Assembly: GCA_016214035.1 (NCBI GenBank)
Contig: JACRPF010000014.1
Location: 62,001-126,000, forward strand
From: Spirochaetota bacterium
GTDB lineage: Bacteria; Spirochaetota; Brachyspiria; Brachyspirales; JACRPF01
Reading direction: 5' to 3'
DNA length: 64,000 nt
Part shown: one piece after another, positions 16,801-27,022 of the stretch
Numbering within the stretch: the first letter of the stretch is position 1
Layout of the letters: every line of letters begins with the position of its first letter
Program-made: the position numbers and the translations under genes
The notes under the pieces: generated by a model
Told to the model about the DNA's origin: nothing
Database searches by the model: none
What the model saw: the letters and a program-made list of their open reading frames with translations, nothing else

Positions 16801-18833
16801 ATCATGCACTCGATTGCAGTCATTGAATGCGCCGGAAATGTACCGGTGATGCTGCCGCTAGCGCGTACCGGAATTGATAACCCCGTCACGGTTTCATTCG
16901 CCTGTTCGCCGGATCCGTTTACTGCCGTGAGCGGTCCGTTCACCTGCCAGAGTTTCGCCGCAGACAGCACCGAGCCGTTGATCGCGATATCAGCCGTGAT
17001 GTCGGATTCGGTATGTTTATTGAAAACCATGAGATAGAGTTTTTTCCCGTCACGGGACATACTTGCAGCCGCGGTCATCGCATCGAACGGCGGCTTGTCG
17101 TCAGCAGCTTTAATCTCTATATCTTTTACTTCAACGGTTGCGCTGAACGGTGTTTTGTCCTTGCCGATGATGCGCCAGAGCATGATGAGCTTTTCACAGT
17201 CGGGGAGCACCGTCATGGCGCCTTTGAAATCCGACCATGCGGATGCCGCCTGAAGATCCTCAACGCCGGCCGCCGATTTTGTAGCAGTCCAGCCGCGTGC
17301 GTCCATGAGCCCTATGCCGATACGGTAGGTGCCGGTAGCGCCTGTCGTACGTGCCTTGAATGTTATGCGATAGGTCGTCGACGGCGAGACTGCAAATGTG
17401 GTTATCGCCGGATATCGTTCGCCGGTATATTCGTTGAATTTTACCGTGAGCATTTTTCCATCGGTGTCCCATGCGGCGTTTGCCTCGCTTCCCGATTTCA
17501 GAACAAGCTCAGGAGCTTTAATGCCGCCTTCTTTCGGGTTACGGCGCGGCTCAACGCGCAGCGCTCCGTCAAAACTTATCTTCGGAGACTCGACGGTTGA
17601 TGATACGAGCGTTGTGCCGAAGTGCTGCGCCCAGAGACGAAAAACATAATACGCGGGAAGCTTTTTCCACTCGGCCGTTTTACCGTCCGGCAGCGTCGAT
17701 ATGTCATTCGGACCGCGGACATAGCCCCAATATCCGTTGATGAACTGCCAGTAATTCGCCATGAGGATGTTCTGCTCCGGCTGCATGAGAACTCTGAGAT
17801 AATCGCCGCAGAAGAGCGCGGTGCCGTATGCGAAACGGTAGGGGATGGGCTTTTCCTGGACGAACATGCCGTTATATTCAGTGATGGCAAGCGGAATATC
17901 GCGTCCCGCATTTTCACGTATGACGCGCCGGTATTCGGCAAGCATATCGATGAAGTCATCCACTCCGGCCATGCATGCGCGCATGAGCGTATCGGCGGGA
18001 ATGATGTTTGCGTCGCTGTGGTAGCCCACCTGATAGGTATGCAGCGCGAGAAAATCAATGCTGTCTTTCGCCGTTTTGCAGAGTTCCGCATTCCATTTGT
18101 CATACGGTCCGGTGCCGGTGCCGAGGTGCGGTCCCATTTTTATGGACGGATCCGCCTGCTTCATCGTCCGCCAGCACTTCAGGTAATAATACGTGTACTG
18201 CTGAACGGTGAATTTCTTAAACGGTTTAACGTTATGATTGCCGTGATCTTCCTCGTTACCTATTTCGAAATAGCGGACACCGTACGGTTCCTTATGTCCC
18301 CACTGCGCACGCTTCATCGCCCATGGATGATCTGCGGTCGCCGGGGCGTTGAGATATTCCACGAGTTCCGCTTTATCTTCCGGTGTGCCTACATAGACTG
18401 CCACATTCATAAGCGGTTCTGCGCCCACAGCGCGGCAGTATTCGATGAACTCATCGACACCGAAGGTGAAATCTGGCCGTTCATCAACAGGGCCGACGGC
18501 CATTTTCCAGTCGAAGTTGTGGACAAGACAGCCGCCCGGATAGCGCATCACTTTAACACCGGCGTCTTTCGACATCTGTACCACTTCGGCGACGGTTGTT
18601 TTGTTTTTCCTGTCCCACAAGCCGCTGCCGGTCTTTCCCACCGGACTCTTGTTCTGCCCGAAAATATACTGTGCCTCAGCCGCTTCGGTGTTTTGTCCGA
18701 ACACGAATTGATTGACCGGCCCGACGATGCTTTTCGTGTCGATGGATATTCTCGCCTTCATGACGCTTTCCTGGCCGTATCCCGCCAGCGTCAGCAGTCC
18801 GCATACTATCGCTGCCGAAATGATTGTTTTCAT
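16794..18833 (-). CDS. Exported alpha-L-arabinofuranosidase-like enzyme (paralogue A)
   Basis: 679 residues with a signal peptide (MKTIISAAIVCGLLTLAGYG). The barrel has GVKVMRYPGGCLVHNFDW, YFEIGNEEDHG with acid/base Glu194, and PLAITEYNGMF with nucleophile Glu319, as in GH51 enzymes. An inserted beta-rich module (about residues 430-590: VSPSTTYRITFKARTTG, GLMDARGWTATKSAAGVE) interrupts the C-terminal beta-sandwich, which resumes with LYLMVFNKH and closes with FPAHSMTAIECMIK. It is very similar to the gene at 24614-27022 through the barrel, the insert and the end, but lacks that protein's N-terminal module. It is the last gene of the six-gene operon, 43 bases after the previous stop, with GGAG before the ATG. 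Predicted role: debranching arabinose side chains outside the cytoplasm. Confidence 0.85.
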   Translation of the reverse strand: MKTIISAAIVCGLLTLAGYGQESVMKARISIDTKSIVGPVNQFVFGQNTEAAEAQYIFGQNKSPVGKTGSGLWDRKNKTTVAEVVQMSKDAGVKVMRYPGGCLVHNFDWKMAVGPVDERPDFTFGVDEFIEYCRAVGAEPLMNVAVYVGTPEDKAELVEYLNAPATADHPWAMKRAQWGHKEPYGVRYFEIGNEEDHGNHNVKPFKKFTVQQYTYYYLKCWRTMKQADPSIKMGPHLGTGTGPYDKWNAELCKTAKDSIDFLALHTYQVGYHSDANIIPADTLMRACMAGVDDFIDMLAEYRRVIRENAGRDIPLAITEYNGMFVQEKPIPYRFAYGTALFCGDYLRVLMQPEQNILMANYWQFINGYWGYVRGPNDISTLPDGKTAEWKKLPAYYVFRLWAQHFGTTLVSSTVESPKISFDGALRVEPRRNPKEGGIKAPELVLKSGSEANAAWDTDGKMLTVKFNEYTGERYPAITTFAVSPSTTYRITFKARTTGATGTYRIGIGLMDARGWTATKSAAGVEDLQAASAWSDFKGAMTVLPDCEKLIMLWRIIGKDKTPFSATVEVKDIEIKAADDKPPFDAMTAAASMSRDGKKLYLMVFNKHTESDITADIAINGSVLSAAKLWQVNGPLTAVNGSGEQANETVTGLSIPVRASGSITGTFPAHSMTAIECMIK

Positions 18834-18876
18834 AACGTATACTCCACGTGAATATTTTCTGAACTGAACACGAGCC

Positions 18877-20388
18877 TCATTTAATGTCTTTAATAGTAAC
18901 CGCGCTTACCGAGCATGCAGGAAGCACTACGCTGGCCGGTAATGAAGGCGTATGTATCGTTTCACGAATGCCGTATGTCTCACTGAATGCATTCTCACCA
19001 GAAAACAGCGTGCATGAGATGCCGGCCGCTTTTGAAGCTCCGTCAAGTTGAATGACTGCGGTAACCTCATACTCCAGTTTGTTCACGAGCATAAGGGTGA
19101 CTGCATTGCTGTTCTGCGCCGCAATCACATCGATGCCGGGTGTATCCTTCCCGGCGCGGACGATGCTGTATTTCGCATGGTCAAAACGCGGACCGTCGAC
19201 GGACACCGGTAATATGCGTCCGGACAGCGAGCGGGCATAGAGCGAGAGTACATGCCATGACGGGCGATACATCCATTTACCCTCGGACGGATTTGCTATC
19301 GCGGCGAATCGTGACCAGCCGGAGGATGCCATATCCCAGTTGCAGGCCAGCGGTATGTTCAGTCGTACGAATTCGTTCATCATCGATGCGACGAGAACGC
19401 CGTTGATGGTATGGCCGAGTATTTTGCACATGCCTTTTTCGCCGTAATAGCCGTTGAACTCCGTCATCCATATCGGGAGATCGGGTACACCGGCGTCAGC
19501 AAATGATTTTCGCACCGCCAGAAGTTCTTTCGCCATCTGCGGCGGCCAGCCGAGTACGGTGTGCATGAGTTCATCGGTGCGCTGCTCGGGTTTCGGCGCG
19601 GGGTCAATCCAGCAGTATTCATGGATGATGAACGCGTCGAGATGTTTTCCGGCTATGGCAAGCACGGTCTCGTTCCACGGATCGGTGTCTTTGGTGTAGT
19701 GGCTTTTCCAGTTCGGCCATCCCCAGCCCACACCGCCGATTTTTATTGATGGATCTGCTGCTTTCATCAATCGCGCGAATTCGGGTATGGACGCGGCATA
19801 ATCCTTCGCTTTTTGGGAAACATAGTTTTCATTGCCGATTTCCCAGCAGCGGACGTTATAAGGTAGTGGATGCCCGTTCTCTGCACGGAGTTTTCCCATC
19901 GGTGTGTCGATGCTGCCGTTGCAGTATTCCACCCAGTCGGCTGCTTCTTTCGGCGCCGCGCCGCCGTTCACGGTGATAAGCGGCTCCGCTTTAAGCCGCC
20001 GGCAGAACTCCATGAACTCATCGGTACCGAAATCGAAACGTGTGCCCCCCGTACCGCCGCGCGTTTTACCGACTGCCGCCCGCCAGTCATATTCCTCCGC
20101 TTTCGAACCGCCGGGGAAACGAAGCACCGTTACACCAAGCGGGGCGAGCCGTTCGACAATGCCGTTTTTAAGCGTATGCCCGTTGGTGTCCCAGACCATT
20201 TCGCCGCCGCCGCCCCATACTTTCATGTTGTTCCCGAATATGTGGTTGGAGATGACAGGCCCCGGAGCGTTCAGGTCCACGCGGATAATCGCGCGTGTGG
20301 TTTCGGGATGTGCTGCCGGAACGAAGAGAAGTATCGCCGTAACAATGATCGATGCATATCGAAGTCGTAAAGAGTGTGCCAGTGTCAA
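18877..20388 (-). CDS. Exported alpha-L-arabinofuranosidase-like enzyme, divergent
   Basis: 503 residues. The hydrophobic N terminus (IIVTAILLFVPAAHP) is a signal peptide. Landmarks: TVLRFPGGSKAEEYDW, VRCWEIGNENY with acid/base Glu187, and PIWMTEFNGYYG with nucleophile Glu310. This is a third, more distant member of the GH51-like fold in the same operon, shorter because it has no inserted module. The start is a TTG two bases after the upstream stop codon, with a weak GGATAA; no ATG is available before the signal peptide. Tight spacing means it is almost certainly translated from the operon message. The substrate is likely another arabinoside linkage or a related sugar. Confidence 0.82.
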   Translation of the reverse strand: MTLAHSLRLRYASIIVTAILLFVPAAHPETTRAIIRVDLNAPGPVISNHIFGNNMKVWGGGGEMVWDTNGHTLKNGIVERLAPLGVTVLRFPGGSKAEEYDWRAAVGKTRGGTGGTRFDFGTDEFMEFCRRLKAEPLITVNGGAAPKEAADWVEYCNGSIDTPMGKLRAENGHPLPYNVRCWEIGNENYVSQKAKDYAASIPEFARLMKAADPSIKIGGVGWGWPNWKSHYTKDTDPWNETVLAIAGKHLDAFIIHEYCWIDPAPKPEQRTDELMHTVLGWPPQMAKELLAVRKSFADAGVPDLPIWMTEFNGYYGEKGMCKILGHTINGVLVASMMNEFVRLNIPLACNWDMASSGWSRFAAIANPSEGKWMYRPSWHVLSLYARSLSGRILPVSVDGPRFDHAKYSIVRAGKDTPGIDVIAAQNSNAVTLMLVNKLEYEVTAVIQLDGASKAAGISCTLFSGENAFSETYGIRETIHTPSLPASVVLPACSVSAVTIKDIK

Positions 20389-20390
20389 GG

Positions 20391-21995
20391 TTATTTATCC
20401 TGTTTTGATAAAGTGATCGATCGTAGTGATGCCGTGCCGGTTGCCCCGGCGATATGCGCGACTATCGTATATGCACCGCCATCGACCGTAAACACCTTAT
20501 CCGCTTTCGTCATCGGCGTATTATTCCATTTGAGGGCATTGTCCTGTGATTTCCAGTTCCCGCTTTTGTTGATATATACGGTGAGCAGACCGCCGGCTTC
20601 CACGGAAAGTCTGTACGTGCCGGTTTGGAGCTTCACGCCGCGATATATTTTTGAATCCCATGTTGTCCCGGTGATTTCGAGCACGGCTGACGTACCTTCG
20701 CCTTTGACGCTCATCGTTGTACTCGAGGTGGCCGACCACACCGATGTGTCAGCCTTTGTCGCGAATGAAAATGCATACTCGCCGCTTTCATTCTTTCTGT
20801 TCGCTGCGGCTTTCTCGGCAATGAAAGTTTCGATGGCGCCGATGTTCTGTTTCGGAAGTTCATTTCGCTTCAGATAGCCGAGCACAAGTTTTGCGCGATC
20901 GGTCAGATACGTTGCCATCGGCGGTACCGGCATGCCTTCTATCCAATCCATCGCATCGGCATACTCAAGGCTCCAGCCGTTGTATTCCCGGAACGCGTGA
21001 TAGCTCCACGACCAGCCCTGCGACTCCCAGAACTCGATGAGGTCATTGAGGTATCTGAGTCCCGCTTCCTTCGGCGCCCAGCGTATGACGCTGAACTCGC
21101 CGAGATAGATAGGCACGTTATACTTTTTTTGAAAAGCGATGGCGGGTGCTGCTATCTTCGCAATAGTCTCCTTGTCGAATACGTTGAGGTCGGGGAGACG
21201 GTGATATGAAAGTTCCCAGGTGTCCCGCTTCAAATCCTCAACGGGCAGCGGGTAGGGGATGTTCACTTTTGTCATCGCCTGCGTAAGCTCGGTGTTCTTC
21301 ACATTCCAAATACCCTGATGCGTGAACATGTGCGGGAAGTAATAGTGACCGCTGTAGATGACCTTTGTGTCCGGCAGCGGTTCGAGGTCGAAAAAGCCGG
21401 CGAACGTACCGCCGGGCCCTGGTTCATAAATGATCCACGTGTCCTTGTCTATCTCGCGGATGGCGCTTGTTATCTTTATTGCAAGTTCGCGCCATTGAGC
21501 CGGTGATCGGGGCGCGACACTGCGGTCAAGCGGTTCATTCATGAGATCGTAGCCGTACACCGAATCGCGGTAAGGATAAACCCGTTTCGCGATGCGCCGC
21601 CACGCTTCAACATGGTACTGCTCAAGATCGGGGTGCGTCCAGTATTCATTCTTGTCACGATTGACGCCGGGGATGAATGACCCGAGTGTCAAAATCACCT
21701 TGATGCCGGTTCCGCGGGCGTTGGAGACTACCTTCTCGGCGTCGTTTTCCACCTGCTCAAACGCCTTCCAATAATCGCCCGCAGGTATTTTGCTGATGGG
21801 TTTCAGATGCACGCGCATATTGTTGGCGCCCCAGAGTGCGGCGTCTTCGAATGTCTGTCGCTGTAATGCTGCGCCGCCGGTATTGAATCCGCGTGTCATC
21901 ATTGGTTTATCCTTCGCAAAGGAACTTGATGCGAGCATCATGCTTATTCCGAACATAAGCAGCATGGTTGAACATGGCGCAATAGTATGCTTCAT
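20391..21995 (-). CDS. Exported GH5-like endoglycanase with C-terminal beta module (paralogue A)
   Basis: About 534 residues from the ATG at 21995, which opens a signal peptide (STMLLMFGISMMLASSSFA). A TIM-barrel follows with GYDLMNEPLD (acid/base Glu154) and PIYLGEFSVIRWAP (nucleophile Glu300), the hallmark of GH5. After ~residue 405 a separate ~130-residue beta-rich module (FATKADTSVWSATSS to LRSITLSKQDK) looks like a carbohydrate-binding domain. The barrel is clearly related to that of the first operon gene (SWSYHAFREYNGWSLEYADA against DWSYHAFREWPGWSVEHADA). Expected action: cutting a beta-1,4 backbone (glucan, mannan or xyloglucan) outside the cytoplasm. It sits 23 bases after the GH42-like gene. 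Confidence 0.87.
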   Translation of the reverse strand: MKHTIAPCSTMLLMFGISMMLASSSFAKDKPMMTRGFNTGGAALQRQTFEDAALWGANNMRVHLKPISKIPAGDYWKAFEQVENDAEKVVSNARGTGIKVILTLGSFIPGVNRDKNEYWTHPDLEQYHVEAWRRIAKRVYPYRDSVYGYDLMNEPLDRSVAPRSPAQWRELAIKITSAIREIDKDTWIIYEPGPGGTFAGFFDLEPLPDTKVIYSGHYYFPHMFTHQGIWNVKNTELTQAMTKVNIPYPLPVEDLKRDTWELSYHRLPDLNVFDKETIAKIAAPAIAFQKKYNVPIYLGEFSVIRWAPKEAGLRYLNDLIEFWESQGWSWSYHAFREYNGWSLEYADAMDWIEGMPVPPMATYLTDRAKLVLGYLKRNELPKQNIGAIETFIAEKAAANRKNESGEYAFSFATKADTSVWSATSSTTMSVKGEGTSAVLEITGTTWDSKIYRGVKLQTGTYRLSVEAGGLLTVYINKSGNWKSQDNALKWNNTPMTKADKVFTVDGGAYTIVAHIAGATGTASLRSITLSKQDK

Positions 21996-22018
21996 AGATT
22001 TTCCAGTATGAATCGTTA

Positions 22019-24589
22019 TCAACGAGCAACACGCAGTACACGTGTTTCGCCGAACTTCATATCAAGCGTCACTTCCGGTCCGCCGATCTTCTCGTTACTG
22101 AACGCATCGAAAACCGTGCCGCGGGCGTTTATTGTCACTGAACCGGTGATGCTCGCATGTACCGCGATATATGGTCCGTTCGCACAGACGACGGCATCGG
22201 TCTCCGAATAGAGATGTACACCGGCGCGTTTCGCGATATATCTGAGCAGTGACTGCGGGAGTTCCGTTGTAGCGACGAACACCGATGTACCGCTTTTTCC
22301 GGAACGTATCACAATAGCCGGTTTGCCGTCGGAAAAAGCGGCGATGACCTCATCGCTTCCTTCAGTAACCGGTGAGAGCATCGGCCTGACAACCGCGTCG
22401 GGTCCGAATTGTGCGGTGATGCCGTATTTTTGCGCCGCTTCCGTAGCGGTCACACGCGCATTCAGTCCGTCGGGGAATTCCTTCACCGAAAATCCGGTCA
22501 CATCGCGTACCGATGACGTGGATAATTGTCTCCCGTCGATATAGCCGGGAAGCCAGCACCACACCGCCGTAGCATTGCCTACAGCTTTAGTCAGTTGCAT
22601 ACGCTGCTGGGCGGATAACGCGAGTGCGTTGACGAATACATACATCTTAGCCTTTACTTTGCCGGCAATGACATCCTCGATAAGATACTGCCCGTACGGC
22701 GCACCCATGAGATTGAAATTGGAACGTGATGTATATGCGAGCGGCCGCGTGGTAGTGTATGCCGCATTGCTCGCAGCGATATACCGCATGCTCTGTTCAT
22801 CAATTACAACCGCCACTTCCGGCTGATACGGCGTGGGATTTTTCATAAAATAATTGTCCATGGCATCGAATCGTTTCATATCGGCCCAGAGCGCCGGGTC
22901 GTTGAACCAGCCGGATCCGCCGAGGTCCATCCACCATGTTGCGATGTTTCTGAACGCCTCAAAGGCAATATTACGGATGAGCAGATTTCGTGTCTCATTC
23001 AGATTCGCCCCGCCGTCCTTCCAGCCGGGGAATGATGTTTCTTTGGTCAGATGCGTTTTGGTGTCGTCCTCGTTCAGCCACATCTTTCCCGAAAGTGCAA
23101 CGCTTTCTGCGGCCGTCATTACCGTTGTCCCGCCGCCGAGGCCGCGATGGAAATACGATATCGGAGCACAGAGTACGTCGATATCCTTACTGGCAAGCAG
23201 CCGTCCTATCGCGTAATGGCCGGAGTTTGCGGGACCGTTCTGGACTCCGGCGAATTCGAACAGATATCCGTAGAAGAACATGCTTATCTTTTTCGGCGCA
23301 CCTTCGCGTATCGCACGTCCGAGCGCAAGTATCATATCGGTCATCGATTCCTGGCGGAACTTTTCGAATTCGATGATGTTGCCCTGTGCTTCGGGATGGC
23401 GTATGTTGCCGGTCGCTGCGCGCCGCTCCTCGGGCGTGGGGACATTTTTACCCGTTTTCGCGAGCCACGCGGCACCGGTAGCCTCGTCATAGCCGCAGAG
23501 CGGATACTTCCATGAATCGTAATAGAACCATTCGTCGGTGTTCTGCCCGGCCGGATGATAGCCGAGTATCGAATCGCCGAAACGTTTTTCAAGAACAGCG
23601 ATGAGGCGTTTGAGCGCCAGAGCCGCCTCGGTGCGGTATTCCGCGGATGCCACGCATGCCTGTTCGTTCTCTTTCCCGTTCTCATATTTCATCGATGTGC
23701 CCGGATGCGACTTGCGCCACCATTGCGGTGCGTTCATATTGATACGCGGGAGCAGGAGCGCCTTCGGGTTCACTGACAGCACTTTTTCGCATGCGGAGAT
23801 TGCCATGGTATAATCTTCTTTTCCGGGTTCATTCCAGCACAGGCGTACCGGAAAACTGACGATGTTGACACCGCCGTCCATGGCATGTTTCATCTCGCTT
23901 ACGAACGGTCCAGGAAGTCCGGCGTAAAAACGGTAATCGCCGCCCAGATGGCGTACTTCCGGACGTATGAATCTGTCGGGTGCGGAGGACGCCCGGACTG
24001 AAACCGTATAGCGGTGGTCTTTTACTGTCGGAAATGCCTTTGAATAGAGATGAAATCCGTTGATGCTGTCGTCTTTTTTCAGCGTTATCTGAAGTCCGGT
24101 AGAAGCGTTATTCCCTTTGCCCGGTACGGTGACGATGTTTACCGATGGCGATTTCACATCCTTGCACCAGTAATTCCATGCATTCGTGAACGCACCCGCG
24201 TCACCCTCGAAGTCTGACCGGTAGACATCTTTGCCTGACGTATCGTCGGTGATGATGATGTCGTCGACGATTATGGTTCCGGAATCCTCGCCGAAACGAA
24301 GATGCAGCGTGCATTGACTGTCATCGGTCACGGCGTCGAACGAGAACGAATGTTTCTCCATTCTGCCCGTGAGCGGGTTATCACCGCCGCTGCCGAATCC
24401 GTGTCCCCAGAAAATGCGCGGACGAACCGGCGTGCCGTTTACCACAAGCAACGGTGCGCCGTTACGTACTTCCACTTTTGCCGTAAGCGCGGAGACCGGT
24501 GATGTACTCATGCCCAGAACTCCTGCGATAAGCATGAACAAGCGTGCCGAAACGTGCATAGCCCCGAATAGATTTCTGCCGATTTTCAT
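22019..24589 (-). CDS. Exported GH42-like glycosidase with N-terminal beta domain
   Basis: About 856 residues from the ATG at 24589, which has GGAGG upstream. A signal peptide (LFMLIAGVLGMSTSPVSA) precedes a jelly-roll-like region (~40-215; LHLRFGEDSGTIIVDDIIITDD). The barrel (~225-590) has ALLLPRINMNAPQWW and GYHPAGQNTDEWFYYDSWKYP, positions like the GH42 first half, where NTDEW is the candidate acid/base site. KMWLNEDD may carry the nucleophile. PEVAVVIDEQSMRYI starts a GH42-type amidotransferase-fold domain. The match to classic GH42 motifs is loose, so it could be a related family (GH-A). It is the third gene of the operon. Confidence 0.72.
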   Translation of the reverse strand: MKIGRNLFGAMHVSARLFMLIAGVLGMSTSPVSALTAKVEVRNGAPLLVVNGTPVRPRIFWGHGFGSGGDNPLTGRMEKHSFSFDAVTDDSQCTLHLRFGEDSGTIIVDDIIITDDTSGKDVYRSDFEGDAGAFTNAWNYWCKDVKSPSVNIVTVPGKGNNASTGLQITLKKDDSINGFHLYSKAFPTVKDHRYTVSVRASSAPDRFIRPEVRHLGGDYRFYAGLPGPFVSEMKHAMDGGVNIVSFPVRLCWNEPGKEDYTMAISACEKVLSVNPKALLLPRINMNAPQWWRKSHPGTSMKYENGKENEQACVASAEYRTEAALALKRLIAVLEKRFGDSILGYHPAGQNTDEWFYYDSWKYPLCGYDEATGAAWLAKTGKNVPTPEERRAATGNIRHPEAQGNIIEFEKFRQESMTDMILALGRAIREGAPKKISMFFYGYLFEFAGVQNGPANSGHYAIGRLLASKDIDVLCAPISYFHRGLGGGTTVMTAAESVALSGKMWLNEDDTKTHLTKETSFPGWKDGGANLNETRNLLIRNIAFEAFRNIATWWMDLGGSGWFNDPALWADMKRFDAMDNYFMKNPTPYQPEVAVVIDEQSMRYIAASNAAYTTTRPLAYTSRSNFNLMGAPYGQYLIEDVIAGKVKAKMYVFVNALALSAQQRMQLTKAVGNATAVWCWLPGYIDGRQLSTSSVRDVTGFSVKEFPDGLNARVTATEAAQKYGITAQFGPDAVVRPMLSPVTEGSDEVIAAFSDGKPAIVIRSGKSGTSVFVATTELPQSLLRYIAKRAGVHLYSETDAVVCANGPYIAVHASITGSVTINARGTVFDAFSNEKIGGPEVTLDMKFGETRVLRVAR

Positions 24590-24613
24590 AAAATCCTCCA
24601 AACGAATTCCGGG

Positions 24614-27022
24614 TTATTTTACAGTCAATTCATATGCCGTCATTGAATGAGCGGGAAGCACGGCGTTGAACGAACCGCCGGATATACCCTCAACGGCAGC
24701 GCCCGAGAGCGTTTCACGTGCGGACTCTTTACCGCCGTCCTTGTTGTCGAGTTCGGGGGCGTTTACCTGCCACGCTTTGCCGGATGCAATCGATACGCCG
24801 TTGACGGCAATGCGTGTTGTTATGTTATTCAATGCGCTTTTATTGAATACGATGAGATAGAGTGTCTTTCCGTCGGCGGCGCGGCTGGCGCTTGCGGTGA
24901 GGAGATCATACGGCTTCATCGGCTTTCTGACAACACGTAAGTCCTTCACCTCGATGGATGCTTTTATGCCGGCGGCCGAGGTACCGCGCAGACGTCCGAG
25001 TATCGATATGCCGGTTGCGTTCGGCAGCGTATTGTATTCACCTTTAAACTCGTACCAGTCGCGTTTGGTTTCTATCCCCTCGATGCCGATGGCCGATTTC
25101 GTAGCCGTCCATCCGCGTTTGTCCATGACGCCGAGACCAAGAACGAAATTCTCCGGATCTCCCGTAACGCGCGCTTTGAATGACACCTCATAGGTCGACA
25201 TGGGTGACACCGCCGCTGCGATGAATTCCGGATACTGGTCGCTTTTCACGCCGTGGATGTCAACGGTGAAAGCATCTTTGCCGGTTACACGGAACGTGTA
25301 CTGATCCGTACTCTGTTCCTCAAGATTGAACGCCGGTGTATCGATGATGTTCGCGATTTTCGCCTCGAATTTCGGCGGCGCGGTTTTTATCTCGAGCAAT
25401 TCGGTTCCGAAATGCTGTCCCCAGAGGCGGAATGTGTAATACGCGGGAAGTTTGACATATGAACCGCCCATCGGACGGATGAAGCCCCAGAAGCCCTGGA
25501 TGAAATGCCAGTATTGTGCCATGAGCACATTGTTGGCGGGTTCAAGCATGTGCCGGACATAATCGGCACAGAAGAGCGCTGCCCCGTATGAATACCGGAA
25601 TTCATGATTGCCGCCGTTGAATTCAGTGATGGCCATGGGGATGTCTTTACCGGCGTTCTTTCTGATGACTTCGCGGTATTCGGCAAGTCTCGCCGCGGCA
25701 ACGTCGGTGGATCGCATATACATATCGTCGGGTGACAGATACGTGTGTATCGCGATGAAATCCGCCTTGTCTTTTACTATGGAAAATACTGTCGCGTTCC
25801 AGGGATCGGACGGGGGAGTACCCGTGCCAGCATGGACACTCATTTTTATGGTAGGGTCCACCTTTTTCATCAAGCGCACGCATTCAAGATAATATGCCGC
25901 ATACTGCTCGGCGCTCCATTTCTGACGGGGCTTCACGTCATGATTGCCGTGATCCTCCTCATTGCCTATCTCAAAATATTTTACGCCGTACGGTTCCTTG
26001 TGCCCCCATTGCGCGCGCTTCATCGCCCAGGGATGTTGACTCGTCGCCGGTGCGTTCAGATATTCAACGAGATCGGCTTTATCCGCCGCCGTACCCACGT
26101 AGACCGCCACATTCATGAGCGGCTCGGCTCCCACCGCGCGGCAGTATTCTATGTATTCATCGATGCCGAACGCAAAATCAGGACGCTCTTCATACGGCCC
26201 CACGGCTTTATGCCAGTCGAAATTATGCACAAGACAGCCTCCGGGATAGCGTATCGCTCCCATGCCGACATCTTTTGAGAATTGTACAACCTCGGGAACA
26301 AGCCGGCGATTCTTCGGGTCCCATACTCCGTCGCCGTTTCGTCCCTTGGGGCTCGGGTATGCCCCGAAAATATCCTTGCCGTCGGCGGCCTCGAGATTAT
26401 GGCCGAATATCAAACGGTTGACGGGCCCTTTCACGCGTAATGCATCCACGGTAATACTGCCGGAAAGGTCCTCTTTTGCCGGCGGTATCACGGTACTCAG
26501 CTCCTGCGCTTTTTCGGATGTCACTATCGACACATCATCGAACCAGGCTTTGCCCGTCACCGATTCCAGTCCAAGATAAAAATATGCCGCGGTTGTATCC
26601 GAAGGTACATCAACGGTGAACTGCACTCGCTGCCAGCCGAAGGTGCCCACGCCGACAGTCGCCTGCGGCCAGTCTTTTTTAGCGGGCGTCTGCCAGTGGA
26701 ACATTATCTTGATGCCGTTCCATAATTTCGGTCTTTCGCTCACATTCTCGGCTTTTACCATTGCGGTGATTCGGATCTTTTTTCCTTTTACCGCAGCCGC
26801 ATCGAACGTATACATAGGCTTGTTCGCTTCGGGCGTTTTCTGCTCAACACACATCGCCGTGCCGCGGTCTGTCTTTTCCAGTGTGTAGGTGCCGTCCTTC
26901 CAGTTCTTCGCGACAAGTTCGGCGTTTTCAAAATTCTCGGTGAATACCGGTGTCTGTGCGTACATGTGCATGCTCATACAGCATATTCCGATCATAGTGA
27001 TAATGCTGCTGCGTATACTCAT
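24614..27022 (-). CDS. Exported arabinofuranosidase-like enzyme with N-terminal module (paralogue B)
   Basis: 802 residues. The signal peptide (IITMIGICCMSMHMYA) is followed by the operon's shared module (~25-168; VKAENVSERPKLWNGIKIMF, GTFGWQRVQF, LGLESVTGKAWFDD), then a GH51-like barrel with AIRYPGGCLVHNFDW, YFEIGNEEDHG (acid/base Glu355) and PMAITEFNGG (nucleophile Glu467). A second module inserted before the final strands (MSTYEVSFKARVTG, GVMDKRGWTATKSAIGIE) matches the one in the gene at 16794-18833. The two are close paralogues that differ by the gain or loss of the N-terminal module. The ATG overlaps the upstream TGA (27019-27022), so translation is coupled. Expected to debranch arabinose while held on the polysaccharide by the module. 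Confidence 0.86.
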   Translation of the reverse strand: MSIRSSIITMIGICCMSMHMYAQTPVFTENFENAELVAKNWKDGTYTLEKTDRGTAMCVEQKTPEANKPMYTFDAAAVKGKKIRITAMVKAENVSERPKLWNGIKIMFHWQTPAKKDWPQATVGVGTFGWQRVQFTVDVPSDTTAAYFYLGLESVTGKAWFDDVSIVTSEKAQELSTVIPPAKEDLSGSITVDALRVKGPVNRLIFGHNLEAADGKDIFGAYPSPKGRNGDGVWDPKNRRLVPEVVQFSKDVGMGAIRYPGGCLVHNFDWHKAVGPYEERPDFAFGIDEYIEYCRAVGAEPLMNVAVYVGTAADKADLVEYLNAPATSQHPWAMKRAQWGHKEPYGVKYFEIGNEEDHGNHDVKPRQKWSAEQYAAYYLECVRLMKKVDPTIKMSVHAGTGTPPSDPWNATVFSIVKDKADFIAIHTYLSPDDMYMRSTDVAAARLAEYREVIRKNAGKDIPMAITEFNGGNHEFRYSYGAALFCADYVRHMLEPANNVLMAQYWHFIQGFWGFIRPMGGSYVKLPAYYTFRLWGQHFGTELLEIKTAPPKFEAKIANIIDTPAFNLEEQSTDQYTFRVTGKDAFTVDIHGVKSDQYPEFIAAAVSPMSTYEVSFKARVTGDPENFVLGLGVMDKRGWTATKSAIGIEGIETKRDWYEFKGEYNTLPNATGISILGRLRGTSAAGIKASIEVKDLRVVRKPMKPYDLLTASASRAADGKTLYLIVFNKSALNNITTRIAVNGVSIASGKAWQVNAPELDNKDGGKESARETLSGAAVEGISGGSFNAVLPAHSMTAYELTVK

